A DNA stretch of 64,000 nt from Flavobacteriales bacterium TMED123 (lineage in GTDB: Bacteria; Bacteroidota; Bacteroidia; Flavobacteriales; BACL11): contig NHFY01000062.1 of assembly GCA_002170165.1 (NCBI GenBank), positions 158,722-222,721 of the forward strand, read 5' to 3'. The notes beneath the pieces were generated by a model. That model worked only from the letters and a program-made list of their open reading frames with translations, did no database searches and was not told the DNA's origin. The translations under genes were made by a program, and so were the position numbers. Shown here in pieces: positions 25,510-34,256 of this stretch; position 1 is the first letter of the stretch; every line of letters begins with the position of its first letter.

Positions 25510-26246
25510 TGAGACATAAGCTTTCAGTTGTTTCTTATCTTAATACGATACCATTTGTGTATGGGTTGCAACAATCTACTTTTGGTAATAAACTTGATAT
25601 CAGTTTGGACATACCTTCTGCTTGTGCAGAAAAATTAATTCACGGAAATGTGGATATTGGTTTAGTGCCGATTGTGGTGTTAAAACAAATGCAAAACGCT
25701 CAAATTATTTCAAATTATTGTATAGGTGCTAATGGAGCTGTTGATACAGTTTGTCTTTTTTCTAATGAGCCAATTTATAAAATTGAAAGCATTTCACTCG
25801 ATTACCAATCGATAACTTCAGTAGCGCTTTTGAAAATTTTACTTAATGAATATTGGAGGATTTCTCCTGAACTATTGCCGTCAAGATCCGGCTATGAGGA
25901 TGAAATTAAGGGCAAAAAAGCTGGATTAATAATTGGTGATAGGGCTTTTCAGTATCAAAACAAATTTGATTATAATTATGATTTAGCTGAGATATGGAAA
26001 TTACATACAGGATTGCCCTTTGTTTTTGCTTGTTGGATTTCTAATATGAAACTGGATCATAATTTTCAAATTGAATTTAATAAAGCCTTAAGTTTTGGTA
26101 TCAATAATATTGAGAAGGCAATTGGAGCAGCAGTTGAGATTTATAGCCATTGTAAAAATCCTACTGACTATCTAAATAATAAAATTTCGTACCAATTGAA
26201 TTCTCAGAAAAGAAAAGCAATGCACGTTTTTTTGGAAAAAATCTAA
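25509..26246 (+). CDS. mqnA: Chorismate dehydratase of the futalosine menaquinone pathway
   Basis: Encodes 245 residues with the periplasmic-binding-protein-like fold of MqnA/MqnD. Starting residues LSVVSYLNTIPFVYGLQ and the stretch IPSACAEKLIHGNVDIGLVP are typical of MqnA, as is GLIIGDRAFQY and LHTGLPFVFACWI. It converts chorismate to 3-enolpyruvylbenzoate, the first step of the futalosine route to menaquinone. Other mqn genes are not in the window except a candidate UbiD-type decarboxylase at 10344-12080. The gene is coupled to the DUF456 gene and convergent with DUF6438 by a 4-bp overlap. Confidence 0.93.
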   Translation: MRHKLSVVSYLNTIPFVYGLQQSTFGNKLDISLDIPSACAEKLIHGNVDIGLVPIVVLKQMQNAQIISNYCIGANGAVDTVCLFSNEPIYKIESISLDYQSITSVALLKILLNEYWRISPELLPSRSGYEDEIKGKKAGLIIGDRAFQYQNKFDYNYDLAEIWKLHTGLPFVFACWISNMKLDHNFQIEFNKALSFGINNIEKAIGAAVEIYSHCKNPTDYLNNKISYQLNSQKRKAMHVFLEKI

Positions 26247-26710
26247 TCTGTTAATTTCTTCATTCTTCTGTAATCTATACATCCATCTACCAAACTTTCA
26301 AACTCCTTGAGTTTTTTTGGGGCACCATAGTAATCAATAATTTTCTTCTTTTGCTTATCCTTTTGAATGAAAACTATGGTTTTAGGCAAGTCGGTTATAT
26401 TTGCAGTATATTTATCTTCCATTTCAAAAAATCCAATTTCAACAGCCCTTTTTAGGATATAATTAGTAGTTTTTTTACTAACGGAAAACTCATAATCTCC
26501 CAAATAATCTACAAAGCGTTCTCCATGATAAAAAGCAGAGCCATCAGAATATATTTCTATTTTATAAATAGGGCAAGTGCCATAGCACGCAGTCCTTTCT
26601 AGAGTAATAATTAGTTCTCTTTTTTCTTTCTTTACTTTTGATTTTATGCTTTTTTTACTGCTTCCACAAGCAAAAAGTGCAAAAAGTAAAATCAAAGGGA
26701 ACCACCTCAT
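26243..26710 (-). CDS. DUF6438 domain lipoprotein
   Basis: Encodes 155 residues. The N terminus (RWFPLILLFALFACGSSKKS) is a lipoprotein signal with lipidation at the Cys of LFAC. The mature domain has the DUF6438 pattern: LERTACYGTCPIYKIEIYSD, GSAFYHGERFVDYLGDY and later DLPKTIVFIQKDKQKKKI. The C-x-G-x-C cysteines may form a disulfide. Function unknown. Its ATG overlaps the yidC stop by one base (TAATG), so it is the third gene of pyrG-yidC-DUF6438. Confidence 0.82.
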   Translation of the reverse strand: MRWFPLILLFALFACGSSKKSIKSKVKKEKRELIITLERTACYGTCPIYKIEIYSDGSAFYHGERFVDYLGDYEFSVSKKTTNYILKRAVEIGFFEMEDKYTANITDLPKTIVFIQKDKQKKKIIDYYGAPKKLKEFESLVDGCIDYRRMKKLTD

Positions 26711-28530
26711 TATTTCTTCTGCCTATTTCTCATTTGTTGCTCTTGCCTTCTTTGCATCTCTTCTAGCTTCTTCTGAAACTTAGATTTTGGTTTAGCCGGT
26801 TTCTTTTTATTGGCTTCAATTTGTGTCATTATCGCGTCTTCATCAATAAAGCGTTTCATAAAGTATTGTTGCCCGAAAGTAATCATATTAGCTAAGAAAT
26901 AATAATAAGAAAGTGCAGCTGCATAGTTGTTAAAAAATCCTAAGAACATAACAGGCATAAGGTACATCATCCATTTCATTTGAGCCATTTGCCCTCCCAT
27001 AGCTTGGGTATTCATTCTAGTATAAAGTATTGTAGAAACAGCCATCAAAAGTGTAAATAGACTCACATGAGCCCCATAAAAAGGAATCTCAAATGGTAGG
27101 CTCGTAATTGAATCATAAGAAGATAAATCATCTGCCCAAAGGAAACTTTTTTGCCTTAACTCAATAGAGGCAGGAAAAAAACGAAACATGGCAATTAAAA
27201 TAGGAAATTGAAAAAGCATAGGTAAACAGCCGCCCATAGGATTTACTCCTGCTTTTCTGTAAAGTGCCATGGTTTCTTGCTGCACCTTCATAGGGTCTTT
27301 CTTATTATGCTTTTCACTAATTTTATCAATCTCTGGTTTCAGTACTTTCATTTTTGCTTGTGAGAGATAGGCTTTGTAAGTAAAAGGAGAAAGTACTAAT
27401 TTTATGATAATAGTAAGCAGTAAAATGATGAGTCCGTAATTACTCATGTATTTGCTTAAAAAATCAAAGATATTGATAATAATATATTGATTAACCCACC
27501 CAAAAATTCCCCATCCAAGAGGAATTAATTCTTCAAACCCAGCATTGTAGGACTTTAATATTTTATAATGATTTGGCCCAAAATAGAATTGAAAATTGAG
27601 TTGTTCTTTGTTTTTATGCTTGTATGGTAATTCAAATTGAGCACTTAAATCCTTAATGTATTTGGAGTTTTCCTTTTTTTTAGAAGATAGATAGGTAGGT
27701 TTTTCAAAACCATCTTGCGAAATAAATATACAACTGAAAAATTGCTGCTTGAAAGCCACCCAATTCAGCTTTGATTTTATTTTTTCCTCATCAGAGGAGG
27801 TGAAGCTTAAATAATCAACTTCATCATCAGCACTATATTGGTATTGAAGGCCAGTATACATATCCTGATTCGATTTGCTTTTTTCAGTTTGTGGCGTTTT
27901 CATTTGCCAATGCAAATTCATGTAATTTACTCCAGATGGAATCAGCTTTTCCATTCCTACCAAATTGATGTCAAAATCTATTAAGTAATCATCAGAAATG
28001 GTATACACATATTCAATATAATGATTGGCGTCTACCAAAAGCTTCATGCTCAGTGAACTACCTTCATTTTTGCTTTCAAAGTAAAGCTCGCTAGTTTCTA
28101 TCGCTTTTCCAGTCGAGAATTCCAGATTGAGTATGGAAGAATCTGCATCAAAAAGCTGTAGCGGCAAACTATCATAAGTTTCAAATTCTTTCAATAACAC
28201 AGAGGTAATTCTTCCTCCTTTGTTGGAAAAAGTGATTTTCAGCTTATCGTTTTCTAAAAAAGATTCTGCCTCAACTCCCATTGCAGCATTTGCAAATACA
28301 CCATACTGATTGATTTGTTGCTGTTTGACAATTGAGTCTACAATTGCATCTGCAATTATTTCTGTGTCGTTTTGCTGAAGTGTAGATTCAGTATTTTCAC
28401 TAGTAAATACTGCCGATTCTTGCTTTGCCGGTTCCACCTCTATTTGCGGAAAGAAATATGTATTAAAAATAATGAGAATAAATCCCATTAATAAAAGTCC
28501 TATTAACGAATTTTTATCGTATTGTTTCAT
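26710..28530 (-). CDS. yidC: Membrane protein insertase YidC
   Basis: Encodes 606 residues. An N-terminal membrane anchor (SLIGLLLMGFILIIFNTYFF) is followed by a large periplasmic beta domain (about residues 70-350) as in Gram-negative YidC. The conserved C-terminal insertase core follows, with its KLVLSPFTYKAYLSQAKM helix, the GCLPMLFQFPILIAMFRFFP hairpin region, and TM segments near LFTLLMAVSTILYTRM and MPVMFLGFFNNYAAALSYYY. The C-terminal tail is basic (KKPAKPKSKFQKKLEEMQRR), suited to ribosome binding. It overlaps pyrG and the DUF6438 gene by one base each. Confidence 0.96.
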   Translation of the reverse strand: MKQYDKNSLIGLLLMGFILIIFNTYFFPQIEVEPAKQESAVFTSENTESTLQQNDTEIIADAIVDSIVKQQQINQYGVFANAAMGVEAESFLENDKLKITFSNKGGRITSVLLKEFETYDSLPLQLFDADSSILNLEFSTGKAIETSELYFESKNEGSSLSMKLLVDANHYIEYVYTISDDYLIDFDINLVGMEKLIPSGVNYMNLHWQMKTPQTEKSKSNQDMYTGLQYQYSADDEVDYLSFTSSDEEKIKSKLNWVAFKQQFFSCIFISQDGFEKPTYLSSKKKENSKYIKDLSAQFELPYKHKNKEQLNFQFYFGPNHYKILKSYNAGFEELIPLGWGIFGWVNQYIIINIFDFLSKYMSNYGLIILLLTIIIKLVLSPFTYKAYLSQAKMKVLKPEIDKISEKHNKKDPMKVQQETMALYRKAGVNPMGGCLPMLFQFPILIAMFRFFPASIELRQKSFLWADDLSSYDSITSLPFEIPFYGAHVSLFTLLMAVSTILYTRMNTQAMGGQMAQMKWMMYLMPVMFLGFFNNYAAALSYYYFLANMITFGQQYFMKRFIDEDAIMTQIEANKKKPAKPKSKFQKKLEEMQRRQEQQMRNRQKK

Positions 28531-30143
28531 TACTTCTTCTGATTAAGACAAGCTTTCAAAAAATGAATAAAAAGTGGATGAGGATTAGACACTGTACTTT
28601 TGTATTCTGGATGGAATTGCACGCCTACAAACCAAGGATGATTGTTAATTTCAACTATCTCAACCAAATTACTTTTAGGGTTTATTCCAGTTGCATTCAT
28701 TCCGGCTTTCTCAAACTTTTCTAAATAAGTATTATTGAATTCGTATCTGTGTCTGTGCCTTTCTTTTGTGGCTTTTTGATTGTATGCTTTTCTTGTTTTT
28801 GAGCCACTTTTTATATCGCAAGGGTATTCACCTAATCTCATGGTACCTCCTTTATTGATGATTTTAGTTTGTTCTTGCATCAAATCAATAACTGGAAATT
28901 TTGTTTTTGAATCAATCTCTGTTGTGTGTGCGGTTTTCATTCCTAATACATTTCTAGCAAATTCAATTACGGCACATTGCATCCCAAGACAAATGCCAAA
29001 AAATGGGATGCTGTTTTCCCTTACATATTTAATTCCTGCAATTTTACCTTCAATTCCTCTATCGCCAAAACCAGGAGCAACTAAAATTCCATCTAAGTTT
29101 TGTAATTCTTTTTTTACATTCTTAGTATCTATACTTTCAGCATGAATCCATTTTACTTCTACTTCGCAATTATGGTTTGCACCAGCATGAATTAAGGCTT
29201 CCGAAATGGATTTGTAAGAATCTTTCAGTTCGATATATTTTCCAATCAACCCGATTTTAACTTTTTCCTTAGGATTCTGTAACTTTTTCAAGAAATTATT
29301 CCAATTATCAAGGTTTAATTTAGTAGCATGATTCAAATTCAATTTTTTCAAAACCACTTTATCCAAACCTTCATCTAACATTTTAATTGGCACTTCATAG
29401 ATAGAATCCACATCAATAGATTCAATTACAGCATCTTTCCCCACATTACAGAATAGCGCTATTTTTCTTTTAATATTTGCATCCAAATGATGTTCAGTTC
29501 TACAGACCAGTACATCTGGCTGAATCCCAGACTCCAATAGTGTTTTTACCGAATGTTGAGTAGGTTTTGTTTTTAATTCTCCTGATGCTTTCAAGAATGG
29601 GATTAAAGTAAGATGAATAAACAAAGCATCATCTTCTAGTTCCCATTTAAGCTGACGAACCGCTTCAATGTAAGGTAATGATTCAATGTCTCCAACTGTT
29701 CCGCCAATTTCAGTAATTACAAAATCATATTTTTTAGTGTCTCCTAAGATTTTGACACACCTTTTTATTTCATCAGTAATGTGTGGAATAATTTGTACAG
29801 TTTTCCCCAAATAGGCGCCCTCTCTTTCCTTGTTTATTACTGTTTGATAAATTTTTCCAGTAGTAACATTATTGGCTTGTGAGGTTGGAGTGTTCAGGAA
29901 CCTTTCATAATGCCCTAAATCCAAATCAGTTTCTGCACCATCTTCTGTAACATAGCACTCCCCATGTTCATAAGGGTTCATTGTTCCCGGATCCACATTA
30001 ATGTAAGGATCTAACTTTTGAATGGTTACGGAATAACCTCTAGCAATCAATAATTTTCCTAATGATGCAGAAATGATGCCTTTACCTAATGAAGAGGTTA
30101 CACCGCCTGTTACGAAAATGTATTTTGTAGCAGAAATGCTCAC
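28530..30143 (-). CDS. pyrG: CTP synthase
   Basis: Encodes 537 residues. The N-terminal synthetase domain begins KYIFVTGGVTSSLGKGIISA with the ATP/UTP-binding loop, then KLDPYINVDPGTMNPYEHGE and TEIGGTVGDIESLPYIEAVR. The C-terminal glutaminase domain has the nucleophile Cys in GICLGMQCAVIEFARN and the His/Glu pair in VGVQFHPEYKS. It makes CTP from UTP. It is the first gene of a TAATG-linked operon with yidC. A TATTTTTG element is 26 bp upstream. Confidence 0.98.
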   Translation of the reverse strand: MSISATKYIFVTGGVTSSLGKGIISASLGKLLIARGYSVTIQKLDPYINVDPGTMNPYEHGECYVTEDGAETDLDLGHYERFLNTPTSQANNVTTGKIYQTVINKEREGAYLGKTVQIIPHITDEIKRCVKILGDTKKYDFVITEIGGTVGDIESLPYIEAVRQLKWELEDDALFIHLTLIPFLKASGELKTKPTQHSVKTLLESGIQPDVLVCRTEHHLDANIKRKIALFCNVGKDAVIESIDVDSIYEVPIKMLDEGLDKVVLKKLNLNHATKLNLDNWNNFLKKLQNPKEKVKIGLIGKYIELKDSYKSISEALIHAGANHNCEVEVKWIHAESIDTKNVKKELQNLDGILVAPGFGDRGIEGKIAGIKYVRENSIPFFGICLGMQCAVIEFARNVLGMKTAHTTEIDSKTKFPVIDLMQEQTKIINKGGTMRLGEYPCDIKSGSKTRKAYNQKATKERHRHRYEFNNTYLEKFEKAGMNATGINPKSNLVEIVEINNHPWFVGVQFHPEYKSTVSNPHPLFIHFLKACLNQKK

Positions 30144-30169
30144 AATTATATAGCCATTTTAATTGTTGC

Positions 30170-30177
30170 CAAAAATA
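30170..30177 (-). promoter_or_regulatory. Promoter -7 element (TATTTTTG) for pyrG-yidC
   Basis: Minus-strand TATTTTTG matches TAnnTTTG and ends 26 bp before the pyrG ATG. A TTCG lies about 20 bp upstream as a weak -33 candidate. In Gram-positive bacteria pyrG is controlled by reiterative transcription; no such initial C-run is visible here. Confidence 0.45.
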
Positions 30178-30242
30178 CTATTTCAAGCCGATTATTTCGA
30201 ACTTGATAATACTTTTTAATAAAATTTTTAAAATGTCAGAAA

Positions 30243-32498
30243 TTAGAATGTGATACTGGCGCCAATACTTGGCATTATTGGTAGTTGATTTACCCTTTCG
30301 TACTTAATTCTATTAAAATAAAAAATGTTTTCTCTATTGTATACATTTGTAACAGATGCACTAATTTCCAAATCTGATTTATTCGCCACTTTTACGATTT
30401 TTGATATCGATAAGTCAAGGCGGTGGTAGTAAGGTAAACGCCCTTTATTTAATTCAGCATATTGAATTCCTAAATCACCATTTACAGATGTATAATCGGT
30501 ATTAATGCCATCTTCAAAGGTTAAGCTTTCATAAAATCCTTGTGTTTGGGTAAAAGGAAATCCAGAACCTAAATTCCATCTTAAATCAGTTTTCCAACTA
30601 TTATTTCTACCAAATTTGAAAGAGGCGACAAAATTCACATTGTGTCTTCTGTCAAAATGAGGGGCATATTCTTTAATCCCATCATCCCTACGCACAAAGC
30701 CTAAAGAATAAACACCCCACAGATAGAGTTGTTTATTGCTATATTTTAGAAGTACATCTAATCCTTGCGCATATCCCGTTTCAATAATAAAGTCATCATC
30801 TGAATTAGATGTTTTGTTTCTGTTAATATTGGTTTGTTGTGTAAAATTCTTTCTATACCCCTCAATACTCAAATCCATATTATTACTTAAATCATATTCA
30901 ATTCCAGATATAAAATGAGTAGCTTTTTGTAGTTTGTGTGGGTATTCTTCTCCATTGGTTTGAAGTGGAATATCTTCAGGTCCAGATATAAAGCCATAGA
31001 ATAAATTCACCACATCTCTATCAGAGACTGTGCTTAAAATATTTTGAGAATAAATTCCTGTGGCGAATTTCAAACGCAATTTATCTGTTAAATTATACTT
31101 CATTCCTAATCTTGGTTCAGGAGAAAATCCAAGGGTGTATTTCTGTATTCTAAAACCAGGTTCAATTATAAATCGGGTAGAAGTGTATTGATAATTCACA
31201 TAAGCTGAAAATTCAGAGGTATTTTCATCTTGCTCAATTATAGAGTTGACAGAGTTGAAAGTACTAAAATCGGTCTCAAAGCCTAATACATCAAATCCAT
31301 ATTTAATTTTTCCTTTAGAAAGGAAATAAGTAAAATCAAAACCTAAATTAAAACCAATAATTTCGCTTGATCTTAATGGGGATGCAGCTTCCTTCATGCT
31401 TATTCCATAATTAGAAAAAGCAAAATTTCCTTCAATTAAAATTGGAGAGCTCCCAGGAACGAGTATAAACTGGCTACCAACTCCTTTGGAATCCCATTCC
31501 AAGTCAGATATGTATTGGTAATTCACTCTGTCAGAGAAATTAAAACCAAATACATTCAATTTGCTGCCGTTATCGCCATGAAACGAAAACTTTCCATACA
31601 AATCAGTATAAGAATAGGGTAATCCTTTTTCATCAAAATAAAGGATAGGATGTTTGTAGAAAAGTTCAGAACTTTTATTCAAATAAGAGGTTTTGCCTGA
31701 AAAGACAAAAGAAGACTTTCCCTTTTTACTAAGTGGCCCTTCCAGCAATAATTTTGAACCAAAAGTGTTAGCAGATAGTTTGCCTTCAAAGTTTTTCTTA
31801 TTTCCATCCCTTGTTTTAATATCCATAATAGATGATATCCTACCACCATATTCTGCATTAAAACCACCTGTGTAAACATCTGTATTTCTTATAATATCGG
31901 TATCAAAAACCGAGAATAATCCAATTGAGTGGAAAGGGCTGTACACAATCATTCCGTCTAAAAGCACTTTATTTTGAACGGGAGACCCTCCCCTAATATA
32001 GAGCTGTCCACCCTGATCGCCAGTAAAAACAACTCCCGGAACAATTTGTAAATACTGAGCTAAATCAGGTTCACCTCCAATGGCTGGAATCATTTCCAAA
32101 TCTTTTGGCGTTATTTTAATTACAGCAGCCTTTACTTCTGTTTTCATTTCTTGCCTTTCAGCTGACACTTTTACCTCATCTAACTTAATGCTCGATTCAG
32201 AAAGTTCAAATTTTTTGGTGAGGATTTTTCCTGCAGACAAATGAATGTTTGCATGTAATGAATCATAACCCAAATAAGTAATGATGATTTTATAATGGCC
32301 AGCAGGCACATTAGCAATAGAAAAAAAACCATTTACATCAGTTGGTGCCCCTAGTGTTGTTTCTGCTAAAGAAACGTTACAAAAAATAATTGGCTCTGCA
32401 CTTTCTTTATCATACACAAAGCCTCTTATAGTTCCACTTTGCGCAAAAATTATTGTGCTTAACAATAGTAATAAAGATATAGAAAGTAGTTTTTTCAT
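30243..32498 (-). CDS. TonB-dependent outer-membrane receptor with carboxypeptidase-like regulatory domain
   Basis: Encodes 751 residues from the ATG before KKLLSISLLLLLSTIIFAQ, which gives a proper signal peptide; a TTG 21 bp upstream is less likely. Residues about 20-105 form a CarboxypepD_reg-like domain (GTIRGFVYDKESAEPIIFCN, GHYKIIITYLGYDSLHA). A plug domain follows (YLQIVPGVVFTGDQGGQLYI, RGGSPVQNKVLLDGMIVYSP, GGFNAEYGGRISSIMDIKTR), then a 22-strand-type barrel ending MPSIGASITF. The substrate is unknown: there is no SusD-like partner and no siderophore genes. It starts 33 bp after holA but has its own TACATTTG element. Confidence 0.92.
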   Translation of the reverse strand: MKKLLSISLLLLLSTIIFAQSGTIRGFVYDKESAEPIIFCNVSLAETTLGAPTDVNGFFSIANVPAGHYKIIITYLGYDSLHANIHLSAGKILTKKFELSESSIKLDEVKVSAERQEMKTEVKAAVIKITPKDLEMIPAIGGEPDLAQYLQIVPGVVFTGDQGGQLYIRGGSPVQNKVLLDGMIVYSPFHSIGLFSVFDTDIIRNTDVYTGGFNAEYGGRISSIMDIKTRDGNKKNFEGKLSANTFGSKLLLEGPLSKKGKSSFVFSGKTSYLNKSSELFYKHPILYFDEKGLPYSYTDLYGKFSFHGDNGSKLNVFGFNFSDRVNYQYISDLEWDSKGVGSQFILVPGSSPILIEGNFAFSNYGISMKEAASPLRSSEIIGFNLGFDFTYFLSKGKIKYGFDVLGFETDFSTFNSVNSIIEQDENTSEFSAYVNYQYTSTRFIIEPGFRIQKYTLGFSPEPRLGMKYNLTDKLRLKFATGIYSQNILSTVSDRDVVNLFYGFISGPEDIPLQTNGEEYPHKLQKATHFISGIEYDLSNNMDLSIEGYRKNFTQQTNINRNKTSNSDDDFIIETGYAQGLDVLLKYSNKQLYLWGVYSLGFVRRDDGIKEYAPHFDRRHNVNFVASFKFGRNNSWKTDLRWNLGSGFPFTQTQGFYESLTFEDGINTDYTSVNGDLGIQYAELNKGRLPYYHRLDLSISKIVKVANKSDLEISASVTNVYNRENIFYFNRIKYERVNQLPIMPSIGASITF

Positions 32499-32516
32499 TT
32501 TATTAAAAATTGGTGA

Positions 32517-32524
32517 CAAATGTA
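32517..32524 (-). promoter_or_regulatory. Promoter -7 element (TACATTTG) before the TonB receptor
   Basis: Minus-strand TACATTTG matches TAnnTTTG, lies between the holA stop and the receptor ATG, and ends 18 bp before the latter. It would give a short leader of about a dozen bases. It also argues against the TTG start at 32519, which overlaps the element. Confidence 0.4.
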
Positions 32525-32530
32525 ATGAAA

Positions 32531-33529
32531 TTAGTGCAGGATTTTATATACCAGCTCTTTAAGTAAATCACCATCTTTTGTACTGGAATTGTTTACTCCT
32601 TTTGATTTCAAATCATATTGCTTTAAAAAACTGAAAATGTTAAACAATTTGGTTTGAGAATAATTTCGAGCAGCACTGCTATATTGTTGTACAAAAAATG
32701 GATTTATTTTCAGTACTGATGCAACATTTGCTTTGCTTTTGTCTTTCAAGCTATGATATGTCATTAGTTTTTGAAAATAAGAAAACAACATGCCAAGTGT
32801 GACCACAAAAGGATGATTCTTTGGGTTAGTTGCAAAATGATTTGCAATTCTATTGGAACTGAGAATATCCTTTTTACCCAATGCCTGTTGGAATTCAAAA
32901 ATGTTGTAATCCTTACTTATGCCTATATTTTTCTCAACTATTTCCGCAGTTATTTTCTTATCATTTTTAACAATTAGAATCAATTTGTCTAACTCATTGC
33001 TGATGTTAGAGAGTTGATTTCCTAGAAATTCAGCCAGCATAAAAGCGGCTTTTTCTTCAATTTGAAATTCTTTTTCGCTTAAATAATTTACAATCCAATA
33101 CGGAACTTGATTATCATAAAGCTTTTTGCTTTCAAATAACAAAGCCTTTTTGCTAAGGTTTTTTCCAAACTTTTTTCGCTTGTCTAATTTTTTGTACTTG
33201 TAGCAAATCACTAAAATAGTAGAGGGTAGCAGGTTGTCAGTATAGACCTCTAGTTCCTCAATATTTTTGATGTTTTGAGCTTCTTTAATAATTACTACTC
33301 TTTTTTCTGCTCCAAATGGAAATTGCTTTGCTTCTGCAATAATTTGTGCAACTTCTATGTCTTTTCCATACAATATAGTTTGATTGAATTCTTTTTCTTC
33401 AGGAAGCAAAATATTTTTGGAAATATAGTCCGTAATTTTGTCAATATAAAAAGGCTCTTCTCCCATTAAAAAATAAACAGGATGAAAATTTTTATTCTTT
33501 ATTTCTGATATGATTTCTTTATAATTCAC
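32531..33529 (-). CDS. holA: DNA polymerase III subunit delta
   Basis: Encodes 332 residues. The start YKEIISEIKNKNFHPVYFLM followed by GEEPFYIDKITDYI is the typical N-terminal motif of the delta clamp-loader subunit. Later segments FPFGAEKRVVIIKEAQNI, AFMLAEFLGNQLSNISNELD and NPFFVQQYSSAARNYS belong to domains II and III. Delta opens the sliding clamp; dnaX (39148-40821) encodes its partner. It is divergent from the HsdR_N-domain gene, with a 14-bp gap. Confidence 0.9.
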   Translation of the reverse strand: MNYKEIISEIKNKNFHPVYFLMGEEPFYIDKITDYISKNILLPEEKEFNQTILYGKDIEVAQIIAEAKQFPFGAEKRVVIIKEAQNIKNIEELEVYTDNLLPSTILVICYKYKKLDKRKKFGKNLSKKALLFESKKLYDNQVPYWIVNYLSEKEFQIEEKAAFMLAEFLGNQLSNISNELDKLILIVKNDKKITAEIVEKNIGISKDYNIFEFQQALGKKDILSSNRIANHFATNPKNHPFVVTLGMLFSYFQKLMTYHSLKDKSKANVASVLKINPFFVQQYSSAARNYSQTKLFNIFSFLKQYDLKSKGVNNSSTKDGDLLKELVYKILH

Positions 33530-33543
33530 TTAATTTGCTTCTT

Positions 33544-33990
33544 ATGGAAATGCCACAATTAAACTTGCCTTTTGCAGCCATCAAAACTAAATCAGTTGAA
33601 GGGACTATACAAGTTTTTGGGCAAGTAAGAAAAAATTATTTTGTTTTAACTCCTGAGGAATGGGTGCGGCAACACTTTATACATTACCTTAATAAAGAAA
33701 AAGGATATCCATTGGGGTTAATGGGAGTGGAGAAAATGTTTAAATACAATCAGTTGCAAACCAGAGCAGACATTGTATTATATAATGCAAATGGGAAGCC
33801 AACTATGATTGTAGAATGCAAAGCACCAAATGTAAAAATAACGCAAGATGCATTTCACCAAATAGCAAAGTACAATTTCCGATTAAGAGTAAAGTATTTG
33901 TTAGTGACGAATGGAATGCAACATTTTTGTTGCAAGATGGATTATGAAAAAAATGAAATTACTTTTTTAGAAGAGATTCCTGATTGCTAA
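33544..33990 (+). CDS. Type I restriction enzyme R protein N-terminal (HsdR_N) domain protein
   Basis: Encodes 148 residues from the ATG at 33544; an upstream TTG at 33535 would add three residues but lies closer to holA. The fold is a stand-alone PD-(D/E)xK nuclease-like domain. The motif is Asp76 in QTRADIVLYN and Glu91-x-Lys93 in MIVECKAPNVKI. There is no helicase part and no HsdM/HsdS nearby, so this is not a restriction system. Such short proteins are found next to holA in many Bacteroidetes and look like housekeeping genes, function unknown. Confidence 0.85.
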   Translation: MEMPQLNLPFAAIKTKSVEGTIQVFGQVRKNYFVLTPEEWVRQHFIHYLNKEKGYPLGLMGVEKMFKYNQLQTRADIVLYNANGKPTMIVECKAPNVKITQDAFHQIAKYNFRLRVKYLLVTNGMQHFCCKMDYEKNEITFLEEIPDC

Positions 33991-34256
33991 TTCTAATTTC
34001 TTTGTTAGTATCAATAAGGTAGCAGCCACAGTAAATTAACCCTAAGCTAATTTGCAATAATGAGCCATATTTTTGATTCACTAATTTTATAGTACTCGAT
34101 TTTTCGTATAACAAAGGAAGAAAAAGCAATCGGCACTTCTCCTTTTACACATGACATCCAAACGATAAAAGTGACAAATCCCAAAACATCAAATATCTAA
34201 ATATTGGGTAAAATAATTACTGGTAAACCAATAAATGAAGAGAACAGTCCACATTT
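33991..34256. other. 266-bp gap, no convincing gene
   Basis: This is the longest intergenic stretch in the window. It lies between the HsdR_N-domain gene and the convergent end of aconitase. I find no tRNA, strong hairpin or promoter. Two short frames with protein-like composition occur: 34093-34200 on the plus strand without a start codon, and 34047-34184 on the minus strand (see findings). It may be decaying coding DNA. Confidence 0.5.

Noticed and set aside
30243..32498. SusC/SusD-type polysaccharide utilisation locus
   Set aside because: The receptor has a CarboxypepD_reg-like domain, but no SusD lipoprotein or glycan-degrading enzyme is encoded near it.
33544..33990. A type I restriction-modification system
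   Set aside because: Only the nuclease-like N-terminal domain is present. There is no HsdR helicase, HsdM or HsdS nearby.
34093..34200. Plus-strand frame reading ITKEEKAIGTSPFTHDIQTI before aconitase
   Set aside because: It has no start codon, is bounded by stops on both sides, and shows no family that I recognise.
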